Below, piece after piece: positions 49,773-58,049 of a stretch of DNA of 64,000 nt. Each line of letters opens with the position of its first letter. The first letter of the stretch is position 1. The notes beneath the pieces were generated by a model. That model made no database searches and was not told where the DNA came from. It saw nothing but the letters and a program-made list of their open reading frames with translations. The position numbers were made by a program, and so were the translations under genes. This stretch comes from JAEUIG01 sp046349775 (GTDB lineage: Bacteria > Planctomycetota > Planctomycetia > Planctomycetales > Planctomycetaceae): assembly GCA_046349775.1 (NCBI GenBank), contig JAXMBS010000017.1, positions 1 through 64,000 on the forward strand, written 5' to 3'.

Positions 49773-50514
49773 ATGCGCAGACCGGTCTGCCAACAGACCT
49801 GCTGCTGACGTTGATTGTGCCAGTGTTCAACGAACCGACAACTTTCCGCTGGCAGGCGGATATCGAGCAGAACGTCCTGGCGCCGTTCCGGCTGCCGATG
49901 GTGGCGACTTCGACGCCGACACGACGGTGCCGATTGGCCGCGAGCTGGCTCGCACGCGTCCCCTGGCTGGAACTGCTGGCGAAACGACCTCGGGCTGCAG
50001 GTCGGCGAATGCGATCCGTGCCAAGCCTGCAGAACCTTACGGCCGGCCATTGTTGTGATGTCGGACTGCTCGACGATCTCGCCGTTGTTCCCGGAGATGG
50101 CGCTGCGACTGTATGCAGCGGCTATCGTGGTGGTGTGTCCTCGCGCTATGGCGCGGGGCCGGCAGCTCGGCGGTCCGTGGCCTGGGCGGGCCGATGAGCC
50201 GCACCGCGGGGCTGTCGCTGTACTGGCTCGGCCGGTTTCCCACCCACGATGCGACGAACAACTTCCGCATGTACGATGCGGCACTCGTGCTGGCGAACTG
50301 CGGATCGAGGCCACGCGGGTTCGAGATCGCTCTGGAACTGACGGCCAAGGCGTTCGCGCAAGCGGTGTGCCGATTGCCGAAACTCCCGCGACGTGCGATC
50401 GCACCGCCGGATCGTCGAATTTCCGGATTATCGAGTCGTTGCCGAATTACTTCTGCGCTGGTACTGGCACGCATTGCGTGCCGGCCGGGGACGCCGCAGA
50501 ACTCCAGTGTCTGA
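49773..50514 (+). pseudogene. Family 2 glycosyltransferase, heavily frameshifted
   Basis: Recognisable pieces occur in several frames: LLLTLIVPVFNE at the start, a degraded nucleotide-binding region, IVVMSD near 50050, then PMSRTAGLSLYWLGRFPTHDATNNFRMYDAALV, RGFEIALELTAKAF and VPIAETPAT-DRTAGSSNF. This is the layout of polyprenyl-phosphate-type GT2 enzymes. The start is approximate. It lies between the epimerase and a GT39-like gene. Confidence 0.6.
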
Positions 50515-50554
50515 GAACGACTCTCAATGATCAGCACTGGGCAGCAGGCCGGCC

Positions 50555-52104
50555 ATGCGACTGCCGAAGTATGCCGGCGTCGTTGGGCTCATTCATGGGA
50601 TGTTGGCAGTAATTTGCATCTTGTTCGTGGGGATCCGGCTCCCCGTGGCGTGCCGCCAGCCGCCGGCGCAGGACGAAGACTATTTCGCCGTGCCCGGACT
50701 CACGATTCTCGGCGAAGGCATTCCGCGAATTCCCTACATGCCGTCGCGGAATCCGCAAGGTGCCTTCTACGAGGCGGACAAATTGTTGTACGCTCCCGCC
50801 GCTGGGCTTCTATGCCGAAGCGGCGATATATGCGGTGATCGGGCCCAGCACCGCGGCGCGAGGCGTGTCGTTATTGTGCGGATTGGTGGCAGTGGCGGCG
50901 GTCAATGTGCTCTCGGCGAGATTATTCCGCTCGGATACGGCCGGGACGTGGAGTGCCGCACTTTACGCCGCGTTCGCCTCTACTTCCCTGCTGACTGCTC
51001 GCTGACGCTGTGCGCAGCGTTGGGACTCGGCACGCTCGTCGCCATGTGCGAGTGGACGACAACGTTACGCAATCGGTGGCTCATTTATGGGGGTGGCGAT
51101 TGGGCTGGGAATGTTGTCGCACCCGTTTGCAATCGTGTTTGCACTGCAAGCCGGAGTGTGGGCACTGCTGGTGGGCGGAAGGTTGGGCGACAGAGTCGAC
51201 GGCGGGTTGTTGATCATGACGGCCGTCGCGACATTCGCCCTCTGGAGCGGATTGATCGTCCTGCAACCGGAGGCCTTCCGATCGCAGTTCTTCAACAATG
51301 TGCTCAATCAATCCGGACCGGGCCTGCTGTCGCGGGTCGTCTGGCCGTTCACCGTTCAGCGTGCAGATTCCGCTGTTCGTCGAGCACACCGGACTGCTGC
51401 AAGCGGGTGCAATGATCGCCGGCTGGCTGGCGGCAGTCATTCTCGCCGTTCGCACGTCAGATCGGGGTGTCCGCCTGGCAGTGTTGCTCGCCGGATCGGC
51501 CGTATTTCTGCACGTCGTCACAGTGGGTCTCCACGTGACGAAAGGCTATTGGTGCCGTCTGCGCGCTGCTGTTTATGTGCCTGGGCGGCGCGATTTCACG
51601 TTCGATGCAACAGTTGAAGTCGTTCAGCGCTCCCGCATCGACCGATAACCCCGCCCGACACCACGGTGGGGGCGATGCACCGCCCTCGCTGCGATCATCG
51701 CCGCCGCGATCATGCTTCCAAGCGCGGGCCTGCGGACGGTCGTCGCGCATCTGCGGCACTGGAACGATGTGAACTACAACGCTCCGCGCTTCACTCAGGA
51801 ACTCATCGAAGCCGTGCCGGCCGATGCGAAGCTCGTCGTGGATCCGACCTATATCTTCGATTTCTACCGCGCCGGTCGGGACGTCACGCTGGCTCTCGAT
51901 TACGAATTCTTCTTCAGCGTGCGTGGGACCGACTATGACTACGTCGTCGCCGGCCCGTATGCTCTGAGAGACAACATCCCCGAGACTCTCAATGCCCGGT
52001 TTGTCCGGGCCTATGGAGACCGCGCGGACCCGTTCGCGTGCTATGCGGAACTCTTTGCGTCTCCTGAGAGGCAGGTTGTACCGGTTGAACGGGCGTCCGA
52101 CTGA
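50555..52104 (+). pseudogene. GT39-like membrane glycosyltransferase, frameshifted
   Basis: A multi-span protein in pieces: MRLPKYAGVVGLIHGMLAVICILFVG, an extracytoplasmic DEDYF loop (acidic pair as in ArnT/PMT-type enzymes), many hydrophobic helices (GVAIGLGMLSHPFAIVFAL, GLLQAGAMIAGWLAAVILAV), and a soluble C-terminal part intact from 51712 (FTQELIEAVPADAKLVVDPT...). Four or more frame changes are needed. It probably transfers sugar from a polyprenyl carrier at the outer face of the membrane. Confidence 0.6.
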
Positions 52105-52116
52105 ATAATCGCGCTT

Positions 52117-52146
52117 GGCGACAGGTTGTCGCCGCCTCCTCGGAGG
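52117..52146 (+). terminator. Tandem small hairpins after the glycan genes
   Basis: GGCGACA-GGT-TGTCGCC (52117-52133) is followed by CCTCC-TC-GGAGG (52135-52146) and then ACTTTGTC. It may end the glycan transcript before the metF promoter. Confidence 0.4.
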
Positions 52147-52165
52147 ACTTTGTCACTCTGCCACT

Positions 52166-52194
52166 TTGCCAGTCTGTGGCTTCTGCCATAGACT
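52166..52194 (+). promoter_or_regulatory. Promoter of metF
   Basis: TTGCCA (52166-52171), exactly 17 bases, TAGACT (52189-52194), 56 bases before the ATG. It has the same -10 hexamer as the two DUF1501 promoters. Confidence 0.6.
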
Positions 52195-52250
52195 CACGAA
52201 GTACACCAGTCGTGCCGTGCCGTCGCACGCAGCGGCGTTTGAGGATCAAA

Positions 52251-53123
52251 ATGCGGATTCGGGACGTTTATTCCGGCAGGTTTGGCCTGTCGATTGAGGT
52301 GTTTCCGCCAAAGACGGATCAGGGAGACACCGCGCTGTGGGAGACCCTGGAGCGCCTGCTGCGGTTTCAGCCGGCGTTCGTCTCCTGCACCTACGGCGCC
52401 GGGGGCACGACCCGCACTCGGACGATCGACATCTGCCGCACGATCCAGGACCGCTTCGGCCTGACCGCGACCGCGCACTTCACCTGCGTGGGATCGCGCC
52501 GCGATGAATTGCTGGAATGGCTCGAACTGGCTACGCGAAACCGTATCGGCAACATCATGGCGCTGCGCGGCGACCCGCCGCAGGGAGCAAAAGACTTCCA
52601 GCCGGTCGCCGGCGGCCTGCGACACGCCAATGAACTCGTGACGCTCATTCGCGAGCATCACCCGGAAGTCGGCATCGGGGTCGCCGGTTATCCCGAAAAA
52701 CATCCCGAAGCGGCCGATCACAAGTCCGATCTGGCCCATCTCAAGCACAAGGTGGACGCCGGGGCCGACGCCGTTTTCACGCAGCTCTTCTTCGCCAACG
52801 ACAGTTTTCTGCGGTTTCGCGACGCCTGCACGGTCGCCGGCATCCGCGTGCCGATCGTCCCCGGCATCATGCCAATCACGGAATTCGCACGGATCAAGCG
52901 CATCACGGCGCTCTGTGGCGCCGTCATTCCCACTGACCTCGCCTCGCGTCTCGAAGCGGCGCAGGATGACGCAGTCGCACAGTTCGAAATCGGCGTCGAG
53001 TACGCCATCGCCCAGTGCCGCGAACTGCTCACCGCCGGCGTTCCCGGCATGCACTTCTACGTCCTTAACAAGTCGCAGGCTGGCGAACGGATTCTCGAAG
53101 CACTTCCCTTGCCGGGCCGCTGA
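52251..53123 (+). CDS. metF: 5,10-methylenetetrahydrofolate reductase
   Basis: 290 residues, a normal bacterial MetF. It reduces methylene-THF to methyl-THF for methionine synthesis. Typical segments: LSIEVFPPKTDQGDTALWETL (catalytic Glu), VSCTYGAGGTTRTRT, NIMALRGDPPQG, IGVAGYPEKHPEA, DAVFTQLFFAND, and VPIVPGIMPIT. ATG 52251 is chosen because MRIRDVYSGRFGLSIEVFPP matches the family start. It has its own promoter and is intact, unlike the genes just upstream. With ahcY it belongs to the methionine/SAM cycle. Confidence 0.94.
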   Translation: MRIRDVYSGRFGLSIEVFPPKTDQGDTALWETLERLLRFQPAFVSCTYGAGGTTRTRTIDICRTIQDRFGLTATAHFTCVGSRRDELLEWLELATRNRIGNIMALRGDPPQGAKDFQPVAGGLRHANELVTLIREHHPEVGIGVAGYPEKHPEAADHKSDLAHLKHKVDAGADAVFTQLFFANDSFLRFRDACTVAGIRVPIVPGIMPITEFARIKRITALCGAVIPTDLASRLEAAQDDAVAQFEIGVEYAIAQCRELLTAGVPGMHFYVLNKSQAGERILEALPLPGR

Positions 53124-53126
53124 AAC

Positions 53127-53284
53127 GAAGAACCGCGAAAAAGGCGAAAGCGGCGAAAAGAAGAAACCGCTAATAAACGCTGATAGACGCGAATCTCGTC
53201 CATCGGAGACCATCGGCGTTCAATAGCGTCTATTCGCCGTTCACCCTTTCTTGTTTTTCGCTGCTTTCGCGGCTTTCGCAGTTC
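53127..53284. repeat. Imperfect inverted repeat of GCGAAA words
   Basis: GAAGAACCGCGAAAAAGGCG and following (53127-53160) is mirrored by 53250-53284 (TTTTTCGCTGCTTTCGCGGC and on). It starts 4 bases after the metF stop. It is related to the filling between the arms at 12350-12536. Confidence 0.65.
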
Positions 53285-53301
53285 CTGATTGCTGATCAGA
53301 A

Positions 53302-53331
53302 TTGGCGGTTCGTCCGGCGGTGGGCTAGACT
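53302..53331 (+). promoter_or_regulatory. Promoter of the third DUF1501 gene
   Basis: TTGGCG (53302-53307), 18 bases, TAGACT (53326-53331). The 14-mer CGGTGGGCTAGACT is identical to that before the first DUF1501 gene. Confidence 0.55.
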
Positions 53332-53379
53332 GCTGTATCTCCTGCTGCGTTTCCCGCCTCACGACCCCAGGGCTGCGCT

Positions 53380-54753
53380 GTGCTCCGTGCCGGGCGATTA
53401 TGGTCCCGTTGCTGCGACACGGGTGTGACCCGGCGAGAACTGTTGCGCATCGGCGCCGTGGCTCCGGTCGGCCTTTCGCTGGCCGATGTGTTGCGTCTGG
53501 AAGCGCGGGGACAGTCAGCCGGCGCGCCGGCAAAGTCGATCATTCTGCTGTGGCTCTGGGGCGGGCCGAGCCATATCGATACGCTCGATCTGAAGCCGCA
53601 CGCACCGGTCGAGTATCGCGGGCCGTACGAGCCGATTGAGACGGCGGTCCCCGGCGTCCGAATCTGCGAACTGCTGCCGCGGATTGCCCGCCGTGCAGAC
53701 AAGTTATCGATCCTCCGCTCGCTGCACACCGATTCCAACGACCACGGCATCGCCGGCACGATCGGGCTGACGGGGGACAAGGCCGGCGCCATCAGCCTGG
53801 GGGGCGTGACGCAGGCCGGCGCGCTGCGGCCGACGCACGGCTCAATCGTCTCGCGCATCTCGGGATTCACTCCCGACATGCCGCGATTTGTGGCGATCGG
53901 CCAGCATCTGCACCAGGGGCACAAGCCAATCGCCGGTGAAGCGGCCGCCGCACTCGGGCCGATGCATGACCCGTTTCGGATGGACTACCAGCCGCGCACC
54001 GGGGTCCAGCTGCCGTCGCTCGAGCTGCTGGACGGCGTCACCGCCAGCGGACTCGATCATCGCGCGGCGCTGCGCACGCAACTCGACTTGACGGCGCGGC
54101 GCGTGGAAAGTTCGCTCGCGACGTCGCGGCTCGACGAGTTCTATCAGCAGGCGTTCGCACTGTTGACCTCGCCGGCATCGCGCGCCGTATTCGATCTTGA
54201 ACAGGAGTCGCCGAGCCTGCGCCGCCGGTATGGGCGCTTCCGGTTCGGGCAATGCTGTCTGCTCGCGCGGCGGCTCGTCGAGGCCGGCGTGCGGTTCGTC
54301 CAGGTCAACTGGAGTTCGCACGTCGAACCGATCGAGGATACCGGCGACGGCGGCTGGGACATGCACGACCGCTATTTCCAGCAGTACCAGGACCGGCACG
54401 CGTGGATGCTCGACCAGTCGCTGTCGGCTCTGCTCGACGACTTGTCGGAGCGCGGTCTGCTGGAGGAAACGATTGTCATCGCCCTCGGCGAATTCGGTCG
54501 CACGCCGCGGATCAACGGCAAAGCGGGTCGCGACCACTGGCATCATTGCTATTCGGGCCTCGTCGCCGGCGGCGGACTGCGAGCGGGGCAGGTCATTGGC
54601 GAGAGCGACAAGCAGGCGGAGTACCCGGTCGTACACCCGATCACTCCGGCTGATGTGTTCACAACTGCGCTACAGCAGATGGGCATCGGCACCCCGCAGT
54701 TGACCGAGGCCGGCCTGCTCCCCAAGGGGGAGATCATCGAGGGACTGGTGTAA
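53380..54753 (+). CDS. DUF1501 protein with Tat-type leader, copy 3
   Basis: 457 residues from GTG 53380. A twin-arginine leader (TRRELLRIGAVAPVGLSLAD, about 17-36) precedes the DUF1501 domain: WLWGGPSHIDTLDLKP, PGVRICELLPRIA, SNDHGIAG, RFGQCCLLARRLVEAGVRFVQ, GEFGRTPRINGKAGRDHW. It is closer to copy 2 in its LDLKPHAPVEYRG segment. It has its own promoter and no DUF1549/DUF1553 partner. A TGCCAC-type repeat follows the stop. Confidence 0.9.
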   Translation: MLRAGRLWSRCCDTGVTRRELLRIGAVAPVGLSLADVLRLEARGQSAGAPAKSIILLWLWGGPSHIDTLDLKPHAPVEYRGPYEPIETAVPGVRICELLPRIARRADKLSILRSLHTDSNDHGIAGTIGLTGDKAGAISLGGVTQAGALRPTHGSIVSRISGFTPDMPRFVAIGQHLHQGHKPIAGEAAAALGPMHDPFRMDYQPRTGVQLPSLELLDGVTASGLDHRAALRTQLDLTARRVESSLATSRLDEFYQQAFALLTSPASRAVFDLEQESPSLRRRYGRFRFGQCCLLARRLVEAGVRFVQVNWSSHVEPIEDTGDGGWDMHDRYFQQYQDRHAWMLDQSLSALLDDLSERGLLEETIVIALGEFGRTPRINGKAGRDHWHHCYSGLVAGGGLRAGQVIGESDKQAEYPVVHPITPADVFTTALQQMGIGTPQLTEAGLLPKGEIIEGLV

Positions 54754-54770
54754 TGGTTTGTCTGAGCATT

Positions 54771-54848
54771 GGGTGTGCCACTGGCTTTGCCAGTGCAACT
54801 CAACTTCAGTGCTCAACCTGAAATGCACTGGCGTAGCCAGTGGCACCC
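54771..54848. repeat. Palindromic repeat, TGCCAC-GGC family, copy 2
   Basis: Left arm 54771-54797 (GGGTGTGCCACTGGCTTTGC and on) pairs with right arm 54824-54848 (TGCACTGGCGTAGCCAGTGG and on) around a 26-base loop. Compare 35398-35470. Confidence 0.8.
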
Positions 54849-54926
54849 GTTCTGAATCCTTCTGCCTGGCATCCAATGGTGATTGGCTTGAGTAACCGGT
54901 TCCGTGCTGCGGTCTGGTTCCATCGG

Positions 54927-55853
54927 ATGCGTTCGCTGGAGTATGGTTTGCCTGCCGCGCGGCTCTCCCGACCCGTCGGGATCGCCCTCCCGTTCGCGCT
55001 CCTTGTGGTATGTGCGTCGCTACCTGCGGCTGAGCCGGTGCGGCTGACGTCGGACGGCCTCCTCAAGCAGCGGCCCGTCTGGTTCGCCGACAATCGACAA
55101 CTTGTCTTCGCGCGCCACGAAGACAGCACCATTTTCCTGTACGTCCTCGACACCGAGACGAAGACCGAACGGCGGCTCACGAATCTCACCGTCCCCGAAT
55201 ACGACGCCGTACCATCCCCTGACGGGAGGACGTTACTGCTGGCATTCGACAAAGTTTCCCCGAATCAGGGGGATATCGACATCGGCCGCTGGACGATCGA
55301 AGGGGAGAAGTTCGAGCCGCTGATTGTCACCGGCGACAAACTGTCGCACGAGGAATGGCCGGCCGTCTCGCCGGATGGCCGCCGCGTGGCTTACACGTCG
55401 ACGCGAGAGGGCAACCAGGAACTCTATGTCGCTGATGCCGATGGCAAGAATCCGGTTCGGTTGACGCAGGACCCCGCCCTCGATGCACATCCCGCCTGGT
55501 CGGCGGATGGGAAGTGGATCGCCTTCGCCACCGACCGTTGGGAGGGTCTGGAGATCGCAGTGACTGCACCGGATGGGACCGGCTTGCGGCGCCTCACCGA
55601 CAGTCCCGGGCTGGACGACTACCCGGCTTACTCACCGGACGGCAAGTGCCTGGCATTCGTGACGCACCGCCCCGGGCAGCTCGACGTTGCGGTCCAGGAC
55701 CTTGCCAGCGGGCAGATCGTCTGGACGACGGGCAATGATGCGATCGACAGCTTTCCGTCCTGGGCGCCGGATGGACGGTTAACGTTCGTATCGGACCGGG
55801 ACGGCGGGTTCGAGATCTATACGGTCAAGTTGCCGGATCGCGAAGCAGAGTGA
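54927..55853 (+). CDS. Secreted TolB-like PD40 beta-propeller protein
   Basis: 308 residues from ATG 54927; the longer open frame starts inside the repeat. A signal peptide ends near PAAEP (about 37). At least six PD40 blades follow: RPVWFADNRQLVFARHE, DAVPSPDGRTLLLAFD, EEWPAVSPDGRRVAYTSTREG, HPAWSADGKWIAFATDRW, DYPAYSPDGKCLAFVTHR, FPSWAPDGRLTFVSDRDGG. TolB itself has an extra N-terminal domain that is not seen here, so it is a free periplasmic propeller of unknown partner. Confidence 0.8.
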   Translation: MRSLEYGLPAARLSRPVGIALPFALLVVCASLPAAEPVRLTSDGLLKQRPVWFADNRQLVFARHEDSTIFLYVLDTETKTERRLTNLTVPEYDAVPSPDGRTLLLAFDKVSPNQGDIDIGRWTIEGEKFEPLIVTGDKLSHEEWPAVSPDGRRVAYTSTREGNQELYVADADGKNPVRLTQDPALDAHPAWSADGKWIAFATDRWEGLEIAVTAPDGTGLRRLTDSPGLDDYPAYSPDGKCLAFVTHRPGQLDVAVQDLASGQIVWTTGNDAIDSFPSWAPDGRLTFVSDRDGGFEIYTVKLPDREAE

Positions 55854-55878
55854 CCCGGACGCTGTGAGCGTCCGGGTC
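55852..55878. terminator. Terminator overlapping the propeller gene stop
   Basis: An 11-base perfect stem GACCCGGACGC/GCGTCCGGGTC with loop TGTGA is followed by AATTTGTTG. The TGA stop (55851-55853) overlaps the left arm. Confidence 0.65.
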
Positions 55879-55997
55879 AATTTGTTGCGGCCGGCCTCCC
55901 GACTGACGCGGAGACCTGCGGTCTAACCAATCGGCGGGGTCAGGAGACCCGCTCCGAACTGGGGAGCGTCCGGATCACTTTTGCATGCAAGCAGCTT

Positions 55998-56732
55998 TCA
56001 GGCCGCCTGTTGCAACGGACGCTCCTCGAGGTCCTCTCGTTCCGCGCGTTGCTCCCGCACGATTGTGCGGAATGACCACAGGCCGATCGCCAGCGGCACC
56101 ACCGCCTGCAAACACTGGGCCAGACCCAGGTTCTTGCCGATTGCCAGGCCGAAGATGAGTTGGCCCTGCACTTCGGGGGTTGCCGTGCGAATGTCCAGGA
56201 AGAATCCAAATGCGAGGAACGTAATGACGGCGGACGCCAGCAGCACACAGCGCGGCTGATGAATCCGACGGCCCATGCGGGCAAACACCGCCGCCATAAT
56301 GACGAAAGGAACCACGCGGACAAACCATGTCACTCCGTGAATGACCGTCATCTGCAACGCAGTCGGCGGAATCTTTTCCTCGCGCAATTGAGGGGTCGTC
56401 ATGCATGCTAGCCAGGCGACCAGCCATGCGAACAGCAGGGTTGCGATGAGTGTTCCCATCACAGCGAAAATCGGCGCCACTCCGAACGTCAGCACCGGAT
56501 GGCGTCCGGCAAACGTCCGGCGGTCGAATTCCGTTCGGGCCTGTGCGGCCAGTTCGCTGGGAGTACCCAGCCGTTCCTCCAGCAGCACTTGAGCGTCCAT
56601 GCTCAGGTTCTCCTGTTCGAAATGGGAAATGTGATCCGCCAGCTCATCGCGCAGCCGTGCCCGATATCTGGCGGGGAGTCGTTGCCTCCGCAGCTCCGCG
56701 TCGAATTGTGCAAGCCAGTGTGGGTCGGCCAT
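55998..56732 (-). CDS. HAAS-type membrane protein, paralogue B
   Basis: 244 residues. An N-terminal helical HAAS domain (MADPHWLAQFDAELRRQRLPARYRARLRDELADHI, about 1-70) is followed by four hydrophobic helices (about 82-110, 130-155, 160-185, 195-225). Tandem duplicate of the next gene: the two share GTPSELAAQAR-EFDRRTFAGRHPVLTFGVAP exactly but for one residue. HAAS proteins are thought to act with PadR-type regulators as signalling partners. Confidence 0.75.
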   Translation of the reverse strand: MADPHWLAQFDAELRRQRLPARYRARLRDELADHISHFEQENLSMDAQVLLEERLGTPSELAAQARTEFDRRTFAGRHPVLTFGVAPIFAVMGTLIATLLFAWLVAWLACMTTPQLREEKIPPTALQMTVIHGVTWFVRVVPFVIMAAVFARMGRRIHQPRCVLLASAVITFLAFGFFLDIRTATPEVQGQLIFGLAIGKNLGLAQCLQAVVPLAIGLWSFRTIVREQRAEREDLEERPLQQAA

Positions 56733-56753
56733 GTAGTTTTCCTGAAGCAGCGA

Positions 56754-57458
56754 TCATGACATCGACAGCGCCAAAACCTGACTTTTTTGCCGCGCGAACG
56801 ACCACAGTCCGACTGCCAGCGGCGCCGCCGCCTGGATCCAGTGTTCGATCCCGACGACTTTTCCCAACGCCAGGCTGACGCGAACCTGCCCCTGAACTTC
56901 GGGCGACACCGCGCAAGCCTGCATCCAGAAGATGGACGCCAGTCCGGCAATGATCGCCGATGCCAGCAGGACGCACCTCGGTTGATGAATCCGTCGTCCG
57001 ACGTATGCGAAGGTCATCGCCATCGCGACGAACGGGACGAGGCGCACGAACCAGATCACGGCATAGACGACAGACCATTGCAGTGCCGTCGGCGGCACGC
57101 CGCTGGCCAGTTGCTGTGGCGTCGTCATGTCGGCCAGCCAGACGACATAGAATGCCAACCACAACGTCACGACAACGGTCGCCAGCACTCCAAACACCGG
57201 CGCGACGCCGAAAGTCAGCACCGGATGGCGTCCGGCAAATGTCCGGCGGTCGAATTCCGATCGGGCCTGTGCGGCCAGTTCACTGGGAGTTCCCAGCCGT
57301 TCCTCCAGCAGCAATGGAGCATCCATGCTCGCAGTCTCCTGCTCAAGTTCGGACAAGTGATCCGCCAGTTCGTCGAGCAACCGTGCCCGATAGCCGGCGG
57401 GAAGGTGATGTCTGCGCAGTTGCGCGTCGAGCCGCTTAAGCCAGTGCGGGTCGGCCAT
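56754..57458 (-). CDS. HAAS-type membrane protein, paralogue A
   Basis: 234 residues from ATG 57458 (MADPHWLKRLDAQLRRHHLP). Same architecture as its neighbour: HAAS domain, then four membrane helices ending PLAVGLWSFARQKSQ. It overlaps the PadR gene by 23 bases, so translation is probably coupled. Confidence 0.78.
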   Translation of the reverse strand: MADPHWLKRLDAQLRRHHLPAGYRARLLDELADHLSELEQETASMDAPLLLEERLGTPSELAAQARSEFDRRTFAGRHPVLTFGVAPVFGVLATVVVTLWLAFYVVWLADMTTPQQLASGVPPTALQWSVVYAVIWFVRLVPFVAMAMTFAYVGRRIHQPRCVLLASAIIAGLASIFWMQACAVSPEVQGQVRVSLALGKVVGIEHWIQAAAPLAVGLWSFARQKSQVLALSMS

Positions 57459-57789
57459 GTGTGCCTCCTTGCAACACGGAGCTGACGCCGGCCACGATCT
57501 CCGTCCATGTCGCAACGGTCGCTGCGAGTCTCTTCCGGCCGGCGGGCGTCACGCGATACACGATCCGCTTGCGACCGCCGACTTTCTCAGGACGGCCTTC
57601 CAGGCAGCCCTGCGATTCCAGCCGGTGCAGCAGCGGATAGATGCAGCCTTCACCGAATTCGAACCGCTCCTGCGATGCGGTGCGAATCGACTGGACGAGG
57701 TCGTAGCCGTGCATGGGGCGGCGATCGAGCAACTGCAGAATCAGCAGTTCCGGGACGCCGTTCAGGAAATCGGGATTGGTGCGTCGCAT
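57436..57789 (-). CDS. PadR family transcriptional regulator
   Basis: 117 residues, single-domain PadR (subfamily 2 size). The winged helix is clear: LLILQLLDRRPMHGYDLVQSI, EFGEGCIYPLLHRLESQGCLEG, and wing RKRIVYRVTPAGRKRLAA. It probably represses its own operon, which includes the two HAAS genes. A promoter ends only about 10 bases before the ATG, suggesting an almost leaderless transcript. Confidence 0.9.
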   Translation of the reverse strand: MRRTNPDFLNGVPELLILQLLDRRPMHGYDLVQSIRTASQERFEFGEGCIYPLLHRLESQGCLEGRPEKVGGRKRIVYRVTPAGRKRLAATVATWTEIVAGVSSVLQGGTHGRPALA

Positions 57790-57799
57790 GATGGGAGGC

Positions 57800-57829
57800 G
57801 ATATACCTCGAACTGTGAGGCAACGTCAA
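57800..57829 (-). promoter_or_regulatory. Promoter and possible operator of padR
   Basis: On the minus strand TTGACG (57829-57824), 18 bases, TATATC (57805-57800). An interrupted palindrome CCTC-N7-GAGG (57806-57820) lies between the two hexamers, where PadR could bind. Confidence 0.5.
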
Positions 57830-57914
57830 CAGCAGGTTTTCGGAATGTGCGTGCGATTGATTGGCTCGTGCCGTTCGGGGTGCGAGGCGGTTGATCGCCG
57901 GCGGTGGCGCACGA

Positions 57915-57944
57915 GCGGCTCGGCGGGAGCCTCGCCCTCCCGAA
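57915..57944. repeat. CGGGAG-CTCCCG hairpin, probable interspersed repeat
   Basis: CGGGAG (57924-57929) and CTCCCG (57937-57942) enclose CCTCGCC, in the context GGCTCGGCGGGAGCCTCGCC. It looks like a planctomycete spacer repeat, but this is the only copy seen here. Confidence 0.4.
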
Positions 57945-58049
57945 CACTCCGAAAGATTTCCGCGTCCGAGGTACATTTTGCGCCGTGGCACGATACGATT
58001 CGGTACGTAGAGAGAGGCGGTTCTGCAACGACCCGACTGAGAATTCGCG

